From Streptosporangiaceae bacterium (GTDB lineage Bacteria > Actinomycetota > Actinomycetes > Streptosporangiales > Streptosporangiaceae), in assembly GCA_030045215.1 (NCBI GenBank), contig JASIBJ010000524.1:1-11802 (forward strand): DNA of 11,802 bases, read 5' to 3'. Below the pieces are notes generated by a model, which was given only the letters and a program-made list of their open reading frames with translations, was not told where the DNA came from and made no database searches. Positions 1 through 7,254 of the stretch are shown piece after piece (the stretch's first letter is position 1; each line of letters begins with the position of its first letter). The position numbers and the translations under genes were made by a program.

Positions 1-378
1 CCGGTGCCCACGGTGATCAGCATCACATCCTGCTGACCTCGGGCCGCGCCCATCCGCGCTTCGGCCCAGGCAGCGGCGTTCGCGTCGTTCTCGACGATGA
101 CCTTGCGGCCGATCCGCTCCTCGACGCGCTCCTTCACCGGCTCGTCGCGCCAAGCCAGGTTCGGCGCGAAGAGCACGGTCGAGCGTGTCTCGTCCACGAA
201 CCCCGCCGCCCCGATGCCGATGGCGGTGACGTCATATCGGTCAAGCAGCTCGCGCACGGCCTCGGCGATGACATCCGCGGTGTCGTCGGGGCGCGCGGCC
301 GGCGTGGACCGCTTCAGCTTCTCGATGATCTTCCCGTGAACGTCGACGACGCCCGCGGCAACCTTGGTGCCGCCGACG

Positions 379-401
<23 letters not shown>
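1..401 (-). CDS. glk: ROK-family glucokinase, N-terminal part (cut by window edge)
   Basis: Phosphorylates glucose to glucose-6-phosphate in the cytoplasm. In actinomycetes this enzyme also takes part in carbon catabolite control (family knowledge). The first 133 residues are visible; the rest lies left of position 1. The ATG at 399-401 opens MSLTIGVDVGGTKVAAG, the N-terminal phosphate-binding loop of ROK kinases. IGIGAAGFVD follows at about residues 61-70, then VENDANAAAWAE at 103-114, where Asp106 is the expected catalytic base. The visible part ends in the VGTG that begins the next glycine motif. It closely resembles Streptomyces GlkA as I remember it. The ATG lies inside the end of the preceding gene (23-bp overlap), so translation is probably coupled; no strong ribosome-binding site is seen. 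A polyphosphate glucokinase or another sugar kinase of the family is possible but less likely. Confidence 0.9.
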
Positions 402-1230
<829 letters not shown>

Positions 1231-1235
1231 CGCTG

Positions 1236-1709
1236 TCACCGTCCCTGCCCGTGCTGATTGTGCCCTTGCTGGCCGGCTTCGTCGGTCCGCGCTTTCAGGC
1301 CCCTGAGTGCCGTGTCGATGATCGTTTTCTCGGCCCGCCGCTTGAGCAACCCGAGCATCGGCACCCGAGTCCCGACAGCTAGCTCGTAGCTCACCCTCGT
1401 CCCGGGCCCGTCGTCGGCCAGCAGGTAGGCACCGGACATCTCCGTCACCATCGAGCCCGGCTCGGCCAGCGTCCACCGGACGGACGTATCGCCGTCCCAC
1501 TGGTAGGCCAGCACGTAGCTGTCCTTGATCACCCCGGCATTGAGGACAAACCGGACCCGTCGCGGACGGGAGTCAGGCCCCTCCTCCACGACCTCCGCAC
1601 TACTTACCCCGGTCGCCCACTCAGGATAGGCCGCGAAATCGGCGATCACCCCCATCACGGCCGCGCGGGGCGCGGACATCGTGATGCTGGAGCTGGTTCT
1701 GTCGGCCAT
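1236..1709 (-). CDS. SRPBCC-family (polyketide cyclase/START-like) protein
   Basis: A 157-residue single-domain protein of the SRPBCC fold, which forms a hydrophobic cavity for lipids or aromatic ligands; the ligand is unknown. The N-terminus has the typical pattern of a beta strand (SSSITMSAPRAAVMGVIADF) followed by AAYPEWATGVSSAEVVEEG, the cyclase/COQ10-like signature. Alternating beta strands follow, and the C-terminal helix (about 118-145, LLKRRAEKTIIDTALRGLKART) would close the cavity. The last residues are Gln/His/Gly-rich and probably disordered. No enzymatic residues can be claimed. It is cytoplasmic by lack of a signal peptide. It lies 60 bp after the phosphoesterase and directly before the Gly-Ser-Ser protein, and the same trio next to glucokinase is seen in Streptomyces (memory). 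The ATG at 1709 follows an AGAGGG about 12 nt upstream, a weak site. Confidence 0.88.
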   Translation of the reverse strand: MADRTSSSITMSAPRAAVMGVIADFAAYPEWATGVSSAEVVEEGPDSRPRRVRFVLNAGVIKDSYVLAYQWDGDTSVRWTLAEPGSMVTEMSGAYLLADDGPGTRVSYELAVGTRVPMLGLLKRRAEKTIIDTALRGLKARTDEAGQQGHNQHGQGR

Positions 1710-1769
1710 GACCGGAGCGTACCCTCTGGCGCCCGCCCAACGGACGACCCAGGCTAAGGCGCTACCCGG

Positions 1770-2537
1770 CTACCACTGCAAAACATACGGCCGGCCCGTG
1801 GCCCGGAAATGGCCGACGTTAATGCACTCGGTCCGGCCGATGCGGATGCGGCTCTGCAGCGGCTGGTGCACGTGACCGAACAGGGCGTACCGCGGTTGCG
1901 TTCGCTTGATCAGCATCAGCAGCGCCTCGCTGCCGCGCTCCATCCGGTGGGCCACCGTGTCGTACAGGAGGTCAGGCACCGCGGGCGGGATGTGCGAGCA
2001 CAGCACATCCACGTCCCCGACCGCCGCGACCTTGGCATCGAATGCAGCGTCGTCAAGCTCGTTGGGCGTCCGGTACGCGGTGCGCAGCCCTCCGCCCACG
2101 AAACCGAACGTGCGGCCGTCCAGCTCGATCCGCTCGCCGTCCAGTACCTGCTGACCCGCCCGGATGTGCTCATCCCAGTGCCGCGGAATGTCGACGTTCC
2201 CGTAGGTCAGATAGGCCGGGACCGGCATCACGGCGAACAGCTCGGCATATTGCCTGGCCACCGCCGTCTCGATGTGCTGTCGCGGATCACCGCCGAGCCC
2301 GGCCCACAGCGCGGCGGACATCGTCCTGGCGTCCTCGAATCGCAGCGCCGTGCGCAACTCAACCAGCTCGCGGGCCTTGTCCGCGCCAAACAAGCCGGGA
2401 AATATGCCCTGGCTGTGGTCCGCATAGTCGATGAACAACAGCAGGTCCCCTAGGCATATCAGCGCGTCGGCGCCGTCTGCGGATCTGCCCAGCGCATCGG
2501 CCCGCCCGTGCACGTCGCTGACCACGTGGACCCGCAT
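1770..2537 (-). CDS. Calcineurin-like metallophosphoesterase
   Basis: A 255-residue cytoplasmic phosphoesterase using two metal ions; the substrate cannot be told from sequence. The metal ligands are in order: Asp8 and His10 in SDVHG, Asp31 in CLGD, Asn114 in TYGNVD, His182 in CSHIPP, and His222/His224 in FGHVHQP. The usual GNHD motif reads GNVD here, so the histidine normally adjacent to the phosphate is absent; several subfamilies show this change. The frame is open further to a TTG at 2555, but I place the start at the ATG at 2537. It gives the standard MRVHVVSDVHG beginning and sits seven bases after a TACTGT -10 box, as expected for a leaderless transcript. It is divergent from the acyl-CoA ligase gene and first in the minus-strand cluster. 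Confidence 0.88.
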   Translation of the reverse strand: MRVHVVSDVHGRADALGRSADGADALICLGDLLLFIDYADHSQGIFPGLFGADKARELVELRTALRFEDARTMSAALWAGLGGDPRQHIETAVARQYAELFAVMPVPAYLTYGNVDIPRHWDEHIRAGQQVLDGERIELDGRTFGFVGGGLRTAYRTPNELDDAAFDAKVAAVGDVDVLCSHIPPAVPDLLYDTVAHRMERGSEALLMLIKRTQPRYALFGHVHQPLQSRIRIGRTECINVGHFRATGRPYVLQW

Positions 2538-2544
2538 TCCACCT

Positions 2545-2550
2545 ACAGTA
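2545..2550 (-). promoter_or_regulatory. -10 box (TACTGT), leaderless promoter of the phosphoesterase gene
   Basis: On the minus strand, TACTGT matches the actinobacterial -10 pattern TANNNT and ends seven bases before the ATG at 2537. Transcription would therefore start at the first codon. No convincing -35 box is visible, which is common in this group. Confidence 0.45.
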
Positions 2551-2606
2551 GGCAAAGTCCGGCACCCGCGCCCAGCCCGCCTGACTAGGCGCCGGCCGGG
2601 TGGCGA

Positions 2607-2612
2607 TATAAC
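2607..2612 (+). promoter_or_regulatory. -10 box (TATAAC) upstream of the acyl-CoA ligase gene
   Basis: TATAAC matches the consensus at five of six bases in a locally AT-richer stretch (2605-2612). A CTGACT at 2581-2586 could be a -35 element, but its 20-bp spacing is long. The predicted leader is about 40 nt and carries the GGAGG ribosome-binding site at 2649-2653. Together with the opposite-strand -10 box at 2545-2550, this makes 2538-2657 a divergent promoter region. Confidence 0.45.
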
Positions 2613-2657
2613 GTCCTAGAAGATCAGTTTGGGAACGTGGCAGTCCATGGAGGCGGC

Positions 2658-4460
2658 GTGCTCGAATACGGAATCCCGGCTCTGATCGCAGTGCCGGACG
2701 ACGCCTCGCTGACCGATGTCGTGTTCAGCCGGGCCGACGTCACGCCCGGCCAGGTTGTGATCCGCAGGCGATCTGACGACGGCACCTGGTCGGACGTGAC
2801 CGCCGGCCAGTTCCGCGACCAGGTGACGGCCCTGGCCCGCGCGCTGATCGCGGCCGGGATCGGGCCTGGCGACCGCGTGGGCCTGATGTCGCACACCCGC
2901 TATGAGTGGACCGTCGCTGATTACGCCATCTGGATCGCCGGTGCCGTCACCGTGCCGGTGTACGAGACCTCCTCGGCCGAACAGGTGGAGTGGATCCTGG
3001 GCGACTCCGGCGCCAAGGCTGCCTTCGCCGAGACCGACACCCACGAGCAGATCATTTCCGGCCTCCGCGACCGGCTGCCCGACCTAGCCCACCTGTGGCG
3101 GATCGACAAGCTCGACGACCTGGCGGCGGCCGGCGGCCCGGTGACGGACGAGCAGTTGCACTCTGCCCGCGCCGCCAGGTCGGCCGGGGACCTCGCCACG
3201 ATCATCTATACCTCGGGCACCACCGGCCGCCCCAAGGGCTGCGAACTCACCCATCGCAACCTGCTGTCCGCCGTCCGCAACGCCATCGACGGCCCCCTGG
3301 AGGAGCTCTTCCAGGAGCCGGGGAGCTCGACTCTGCTGTTCATGCCGCTGGCGCACGTCTTCGCCCGCGTCATCGAGATCGGCTGCCTGGAGTCAGGCGC
3401 GGTCCTTGGCCACTGGCCTGACTCCTCCACGCTCGCCAAGGGCCTGCCCGAGTTTCAGCCCACGTTCCTGCTGGCCGTTCCCAGGGTGTTCGAGAAGGTC
3501 TATAACACCGCCCAGCAGACCGCGTCGGCCAGCCCGGTCAAGGCGAAGATCTTCGCCGCCGCCGCCCGCACCGCGGTCGCGGTCAGCCAGGCCAAGTCCA
3601 CGGGCAACGCGCCTGGTCCCGGGCTGCGCCTGCGCCATGTCGTCTTCGACCACCTGGTGTACGGCAAGCTCCGGGCCGCGGTCGGCGGCAAGGTGGCGTA
3701 CTCGGTCTCCGGCGGCGCGCCGCTCGGCGAACGGCTCGGTCACTTCTTCCGCGGGGCCGGCCTCACCGTGCTCGAGGGATACGGCCTGACCGAGACGTCG
3801 GCGGCCGCCACCGTGAACAAGCCGGGCCGGAACAAGATCGGCACCGTTGGCCAGCCCGTTCCCGGCGTGAGCGCGAAGATTGCCGACGACAGCGAGATCC
3901 TGCTCAGGGGCAGCATGATCTTCGGCGCTTACTGGCACAATCCCGAGGCGACCGCCGAGACCCTCGACGCTGACGGCTGGCTGCATACCGGCGACCTCGG
4001 CTCGCTGGATGACGAGGGCTTCCTGCAGGTGACCGGACGCAAGAAGGAACTCATCGTCACCGCGGGGGGCAAGAACGTCGCGCCCGCGGTGCTCGAAGAC
4101 CGGCTGCGGGCCCACCCGCTGGTGAGCCAGTGCATGGTGGTCGGAGACGGCGAGCCGTTCATCGCCTGCCTGATCACGCTCGACCCCGAGGCTCTCGAGC
4201 ACTGGAAGAAGCAGCACGGCAAGCCGGAGAGCGCGACCCCGGCCGACCTCGCGAACGACCCCGGTCTGCTCGCCGACCTCCAGGCCGCAGTGGACGACGC
4301 GAACAAGGCAGTCTCCAGGGCCGAGTCGATCCGGAAGTTCCGCGTCCTGACCGTCGACTTCACCACCGACAATGGCTATCTCACGCCGTCGCTCAAGGTG
4401 AAGCGGTCCATTGTGGCCAAGGACTTCTCGGCCGACATCGACGCCCTCTACGCCAAGTGA
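2658..4460 (+). CDS. fadD15: Long-chain fatty acyl-CoA ligase (FadD15 type)
   Basis: Activates long-chain fatty acids to acyl-CoA through an acyl-adenylate (ANL superfamily), feeding lipid synthesis or beta-oxidation. The 600 residues equal my recollection of the M. tuberculosis FadD15 length. Motifs: TRYEW near 80-84, TVPVYETSSAEQV at about 98-110, the ATP loop YTSGTTGRPKG (184-194), GYGLTETS (374-381), the HTGD adenosine-binding motif with Asp446, the GRKK hinge (461-464), and the C-terminal catalytic lysine in SLKVKR (about Lys580). No membrane helix is seen; such enzymes are cytosolic or membrane-associated. An upstream in-frame GTG at 2637 exists. I chose GTG 2658 because GGAGG (2649-2653) precedes it by four bases and the result VLEYGIPAL lines up with the MREF-type beginnings of homologues. 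The gene converges on the mannosyltransferase gene with only two bases between the stop codons. Confidence 0.95.
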   Translation: MLEYGIPALIAVPDDASLTDVVFSRADVTPGQVVIRRRSDDGTWSDVTAGQFRDQVTALARALIAAGIGPGDRVGLMSHTRYEWTVADYAIWIAGAVTVPVYETSSAEQVEWILGDSGAKAAFAETDTHEQIISGLRDRLPDLAHLWRIDKLDDLAAAGGPVTDEQLHSARAARSAGDLATIIYTSGTTGRPKGCELTHRNLLSAVRNAIDGPLEELFQEPGSSTLLFMPLAHVFARVIEIGCLESGAVLGHWPDSSTLAKGLPEFQPTFLLAVPRVFEKVYNTAQQTASASPVKAKIFAAAARTAVAVSQAKSTGNAPGPGLRLRHVVFDHLVYGKLRAAVGGKVAYSVSGGAPLGERLGHFFRGAGLTVLEGYGLTETSAAATVNKPGRNKIGTVGQPVPGVSAKIADDSEILLRGSMIFGAYWHNPEATAETLDADGWLHTGDLGSLDDEGFLQVTGRKKELIVTAGGKNVAPAVLEDRLRAHPLVSQCMVVGDGEPFIACLITLDPEALEHWKKQHGKPESATPADLANDPGLLADLQAAVDDANKAVSRAESIRKFRVLTVDFTTDNGYLTPSLKVKRSIVAKDFSADIDALYAK

Positions 4461-4462
4461 TC

Positions 4463-5608
4463 TCAGCCGGACAGGATGCGCTGGAATCGCTCGGCGACCA
4501 GGTCCCAGGCCCACTCGCGCTCGACCCACGCCTGCCCCTTGTGACCCATGGCCGCGGCGCCGGCCGGGTCGGCGAGCAGCTGAGTGATCCGGTCGGCCAC
4601 TGCCTCTACGCTCCGCCCGGGCACGACATAGCCGGTCTCGCCGTCCTGGATCGCGTCCGGCGCGCCGCCTGAGTCCCCGCCAACGACCGGCAGGCCGACC
4701 GCGGACGCCTCCAGGTAGACGATTCCGAGGCCTTCCACGTCGAGCCCGCCCCGCCGCGTCCGGCATGGCATGGCGAATATGTCGCCCGCGTCGTAGTAGG
4801 CGGGCAGCTCATCCCAGCCGACCGCCCCGGTGAACAGCACCGAGTCGGCCACGCCCGTCCTCGCCGCGAGGCGCTCAAGCTGCGACCGGTAGGGGCCATC
4901 GCTGACCAGCATGAGCAGCGGGCCAGGCAGGCCGGTGGCGGACGAGCCGGCCAGCACTCGCGGCCAGGCCCGAATCAGCGTGTCCTGTCCCTTGCGCGGC
5001 ACCATCCGGGAAATGCAGGCCACCACCGGCCGTTCCGGCTCGATCCCGAGCCGCTTGCGGACCTCGGTTCCGCCCGCTCCCGGCCTGAACTCGGCCGGGT
5101 CGACGCCGGGCGCCAGCCGCTCCATCCGGGCCGCGGCCGCGGGCGAGAGCACCCTGGCCAGCCGGACCCGGAAGTACTCGGCCAGATAGGTAACGACGTC
5201 GACCTCGTCGCCGATCCGCCGCAGCAGCCCTCTGGCCCCCGGCAGCGCGGCCCAGCCGGCTTCGTGCCCGTGGGTGATCGCCACCAGGCGCCGGGCACCG
5301 GCCTGGCGCAGGCTCGGCGCGAGCAGCCCGAGCGGCGCGGCCGCGCCGAACACGACCGTGTCGCAGCCGTGGTCGGCCAGCAGCGCTCTGGCCCGGTCCC
5401 TGACCCCGGGCACCGGCAGCATCAGCGAGCCAGGATGGCGGATGACCGGGAATTGCTGCCTGGCGTCGAACTCCGCAGCTCCGTCCCAGGCGGGCGCGTA
5501 CACGACCACGCCATCGGCGGGGAGCCGACAGGCCAGCGCGTGCACGAACGACTGGATCCCGCCGCGACGCGGCGGGTAGTCGTTCGTGACGATCAGAACC
5601 TTCGTCAT
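4463..5608 (-). CDS. pimB: GT4 glycosyltransferase, PimB'-like mannosyltransferase
   Basis: Probably transfers mannose from GDP-mannose to phosphatidylinositol monomannoside at the cytoplasmic face of the membrane, making PIM2 (by analogy with PimB' of mycobacteria and corynebacteria). It has 381 residues, the usual family length, and a GT-B fold. The N-terminal domain starts MTKVLIVTNDYPPRRGGIQSF with the glycine-rich acceptor/donor loop, and THGHEAGW lies at 112-119. The C-terminal domain has the donor-phosphate residues in SRMVPRKG (Arg201, Lys206), FTGAVGWDELPAYYDAGDIF, and the E-x7-E motif (Glu292, Glu300) in VEGLGIVYLEA. A GGGGGA about 9 nt before the ATG at 5608 supports the start. It lies 88 bp downstream of the NlpC/P60 gene on the same strand and may be co-transcribed through a hairpin in that gap. 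The exact acceptor is an inference from synteny and overall similarity. Confidence 0.88.
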   Translation of the reverse strand: MTKVLIVTNDYPPRRGGIQSFVHALACRLPADGVVVYAPAWDGAAEFDARQQFPVIRHPGSLMLPVPGVRDRARALLADHGCDTVVFGAAAPLGLLAPSLRQAGARRLVAITHGHEAGWAALPGARGLLRRIGDEVDVVTYLAEYFRVRLARVLSPAAAARMERLAPGVDPAEFRPGAGGTEVRKRLGIEPERPVVACISRMVPRKGQDTLIRAWPRVLAGSSATGLPGPLLMLVSDGPYRSQLERLAARTGVADSVLFTGAVGWDELPAYYDAGDIFAMPCRTRRGGLDVEGLGIVYLEASAVGLPVVGGDSGGAPDAIQDGETGYVVPGRSVEAVADRITQLLADPAGAAAMGHKGQAWVEREWAWDLVAERFQRILSG

Positions 5609-5640
5609 TCAGGCTTCCCCCGATGCCGCCGCAAATGGCG

Positions 5641-5683
5641 GGGCGGCGACTGAAGATCTGAGCCTACCTGGGAGTCGCCGCCC
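5641..5683 (-). terminator. 11-bp inverted repeat between hydrolase and mannosyltransferase genes
   Basis: GGGCGGCGACT (5641-5651) and AGTCGCCGCCC (5673-5683) are perfect inverted copies around a 21-nt loop, in the 88-bp gap of a same-strand gene pair. There is no U-tract, so it could be a U-less actinobacterial terminator, an attenuator or an RNA-processing or stability element. Next to it, GCCGCC (5625-5630) can pair with GGCGGC (5642-5647), which would break the large stem. Confidence 0.4.
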
Positions 5684-5696
5684 GGCCGCCCGCGGC

Positions 5697-6719
5697 TCAC
5701 GGCCGGACGGCGCCGTTCACGTTCTGGCGGAACCAGCCCGTAAACGCTACGAGCTGGACGTCCTGCCCAGGTTGAGGCGACTGAATCAGCTGGTTGTTGC
5801 CCACGTACAACCCGACGTGGCCACCGTCAAGGAATACCAGGATGTCGCCGGGCTGCAGGTCGTTCAGGCTGACCGGCGCCAGGTCAGCCCACTGCTCCTC
5901 ACTCGTCCGCGGGATGGAGACGCCGGCGGCCGCCCAGGACATCATCGTCAGCCCCGAGCAGTCGAAGCCGTCCGGGCACGGTCCGGTGCCGCCGTACACG
6001 TACGGGCAGCCGATCTGGTCGTAGGCGTACTTCACCGCCTTCCCGGCCTGAGTGGTGGTGGCGATCGGATCCGCCACCGGGCTGGTGCCCGACTCGCCGG
6101 TGCCGGTGGCGGCCTGCTCGGCCGGCGTGAGCTCAGCGACGAGCTGCTGCTCCTGGCGGGACAACCTGTTCATCGCCTGGACCCGCTGCCGGAGGTTGGC
6201 GGCGAGCTGCTTGATGCCGATGATGGTCCGCTGCTCGATCTCCAGGGTGCTCTCCAGCTGCCTGGCCGCGGCCAGGAACGCATTGATCTCCGCGTCGTTG
6301 GTCGCCGACAGTTCCTGGAGCATCGAGGACCTGTCCAGGATCTCCTGCGCGTTGCCGTCGGTCAGCATCGTGATCGAGGTATTGATGCTGCCACCCATGT
6401 AGTCGGCCACCGCGATCCTGGTGATCTCTTCCCGAAGGACCGCGAACTGCGCGCCGTAAACGCTGAGCTGCCTTTGCACCAGCTTCAGCCGCTGCTTCGT
6501 GGAGGCCAGCTGCACCTGGACGGCGTCATATTGCTGGTCGAGCTGCCCGAGCTTGGTCTCGATCACCGTGACCCGGTGCTCGGCCTGGGAGAGTGTGGGC
6601 GTGGGCGCGGCCGCCGCGCTGCCAGTGACGGCAAGCAGTAGCCCCGCTCCCATGATGGCGGCCCCCCCGACCGCGATACCTTGCCTCCCGACTTTGTGCA
6701 CCGACTTCGGCGTATGCAC
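5697..6719 (-). CDS. Secreted NlpC/P60 cell-wall hydrolase (RipC-like) with coiled coil
   Basis: A peptidoglycan endopeptidase expected to cut the stem peptide outside the membrane. The 340 residues contain a signal sequence (basic start, hydrophobic GIAVGGAAIMGAGLLLAV, cleavage probably after Ala38 in GSAAAA). A long coiled coil follows at about 44-200, like the autoregulatory or partner-binding coil of RipC-type hydrolases, then a short linker and the NlpC/P60 domain at about 224-340. Catalytic residues are Cys254 in FDCSG and His301 in GGHVGLYVG. The third polar position is Gln313 in LIQSPQPG, where His, Asn or Glu is more usual. The GTG at 6719 is the only suitable start; it has AAGGAG (6732-6737) at a long spacing of 12 nt. 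The leader carries a c-di-AMP riboswitch. The gene is upstream of the mannosyltransferase gene. Confidence 0.92.
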   Translation of the reverse strand: MHTPKSVHKVGRQGIAVGGAAIMGAGLLLAVTGSAAAAPTPTLSQAEHRVTVIETKLGQLDQQYDAVQVQLASTKQRLKLVQRQLSVYGAQFAVLREEITRIAVADYMGGSINTSITMLTDGNAQEILDRSSMLQELSATNDAEINAFLAAARQLESTLEIEQRTIIGIKQLAANLRQRVQAMNRLSRQEQQLVAELTPAEQAATGTGESGTSPVADPIATTTQAGKAVKYAYDQIGCPYVYGGTGPCPDGFDCSGLTMMSWAAAGVSIPRTSEEQWADLAPVSLNDLQPGDILVFLDGGHVGLYVGNNQLIQSPQPGQDVQLVAFTGWFRQNVNGAVRP

Positions 6720-6731
6720 CGGCGTGGCACG

Positions 6732-6737
6732 CTCCTT
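6732..6737 (-). promoter_or_regulatory. Ribosome-binding site of the NlpC/P60 gene
   Basis: AAGGAG on the minus strand, 12 nt before the GTG at 6719. It lies directly after the riboswitch P1 stem. Its upstream flank GTGGAAGA (6737-6744) is complementary to a segment inside the aptamer, so access to it may depend on the aptamer fold. Confidence 0.6.
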
Positions 6738-6745
6738 CTTCCACT

Positions 6746-6929
6746 GTCGGCCTACCGGGTCAGCTGACGGGTTCGGGCGGTGGAAGACGGCCCTACGGCC
6801 TCGTGCTAGCCGATAACTGGCCAGCCAGACCGATTCACCCCTGGCGGCACCAACGTGAGCGCCAATCCGTTGGGTCCCCGGTTCTCCGGCCGACTGGCCG
6901 CCGGCCGTGGGAGATTCGGCTCGGCCAAC
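6746..6929 (-). ncRNA. c-di-AMP riboswitch (ydaO-yuaA type)
   Basis: Senses cyclic di-AMP and controls the downstream cell-wall hydrolase; in this class ligand binding usually lowers expression (family knowledge). The conserved blocks appear in order on the minus strand: GAGCCGAATC (6913-6922), GGAGAACCGGGGACCCA (6871-6887), GGGGTGAATC (6832-6841) and CCGAACCCGTCAGCTGACC (6758-6776), then GGTAGGC. The closing P1 stem can form between GTTGGCC (6923-6929) and GGCCGAC (6746-6752), seven pairs with one G-U. Placement before an NlpC/P60 gene is the classic actinobacterial context. No U-rich terminator fits between the aptamer and the start codon, so control at the ribosome-binding site is more likely than simple intrinsic termination. 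Confidence 0.92.
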
Positions 6930-6974
6930 CGCCGCCGCCTAGCTGACGGCTGGTGAGCGGTCGGCTCGGCAGTG

Positions 6975-7004
6975 ACACTAGTGAAAGTCGCAGGGTAGAT
7001 TCAA
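6975..7004 (-). promoter_or_regulatory. Candidate promoter of the riboswitch/NlpC-P60 transcript
   Basis: TTGAAT (6999-7004) and TAGTGT (6975-6980) on the minus strand are separated by 18 bp. They would start the RNA near 6968, about 40 nt before the riboswitch. A second candidate, TTGCGA (7090-7095) with a 17-bp spacer to TATGAG (7067-7072), would give a leader about 90 nt longer. Neither is a strong match. Confidence 0.35.
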
Positions 7005-7252
7005 CCGCTTCGCGCATTCTCGCGGACGAAGTTGCGGGCCCGGCAGACCGGTATTGCTATAACAACCTCATAACGTTCGCCGTCGCCATTCGCAAGCAGC
7101 CGTCACGCAGGCCTCAGGTTTATGGCGGGAACGAGGTGTCACCCCGGCCGGCCCGCAGGGCCAGCACGAGGAGCCGGGCCCGGCGGCAGCCGGGACCGAT
7201 GGCGCCGGCCGGCCGGCGCGCCTGAGCCGGACTGTCGGCACCCCGGCCTAGC
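7005..7252. other. Intergenic DNA with GC-rich palindromes, no gene seen
   Basis: This part of the divergent region between the hydrolase leader and the exonuclease gene has no credible coding frame. It has a short AT-richer island (7051-7075) holding -10-like sequences on both strands. It also has two perfect palindromes: GCCGGGCCCGGC (7173-7184) and the 18-bp GCGCCGGCCGGCCGGCGC (7202-7219). The latter lies about 30 bp upstream of the exonuclease -10 box and could be a hairpin or protein site, or only a product of base composition. Confidence 0.4.
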
Positions 7253-7254
7253 GT
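7249..7254 (+). promoter_or_regulatory. -10-like box (TAGCGT) at the exonuclease start
   Basis: TAGCGT fits TANNNT and ends seven bases before the in-frame GTG at 7262, the geometry of a leaderless start. No ribosome-binding site precedes either GTG. If real, the protein begins at 7262, not 7253. Confidence 0.35.

Noticed and set aside
1231..1500. 90-residue upstream extension of the Gly-Ser-Ser protein frame
   Set aside because: It overlaps the SRPBCC gene in another frame on the same strand. The ATG at 1230 or GTG at 1239 sits right at the SRPBCC stop with a ribosome-binding site, as expected for coupled genes.
2637..2657. GTG at 2637 as the acyl-CoA ligase start
   Set aside because: It is in frame, but the GGAGG site lies downstream of it and the extra seven residues do not fit the usual N-terminus.
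3393..4766. 457-residue minus-strand open frame opposite the acyl-CoA ligase
   Set aside because: It is a GC-driven antisense shadow. The plus-strand frame has every ANL-family motif, while this one has Arg/Gly-rich filler with no recognisable domain.
5586..6641. 351-residue plus-strand frame opposite the hydrolase
   Set aside because: It is antisense to a gene with signal peptide, coiled coil and complete NlpC/P60 motifs. No domain is recognisable in it.
6953..7225. 90-residue plus-strand frame in the divergent region
   Set aside because: It is Arg/Ser/Pro-rich with no homology I recognise and overlaps the promoter region of the riboswitch transcript; no ribosome-binding site.
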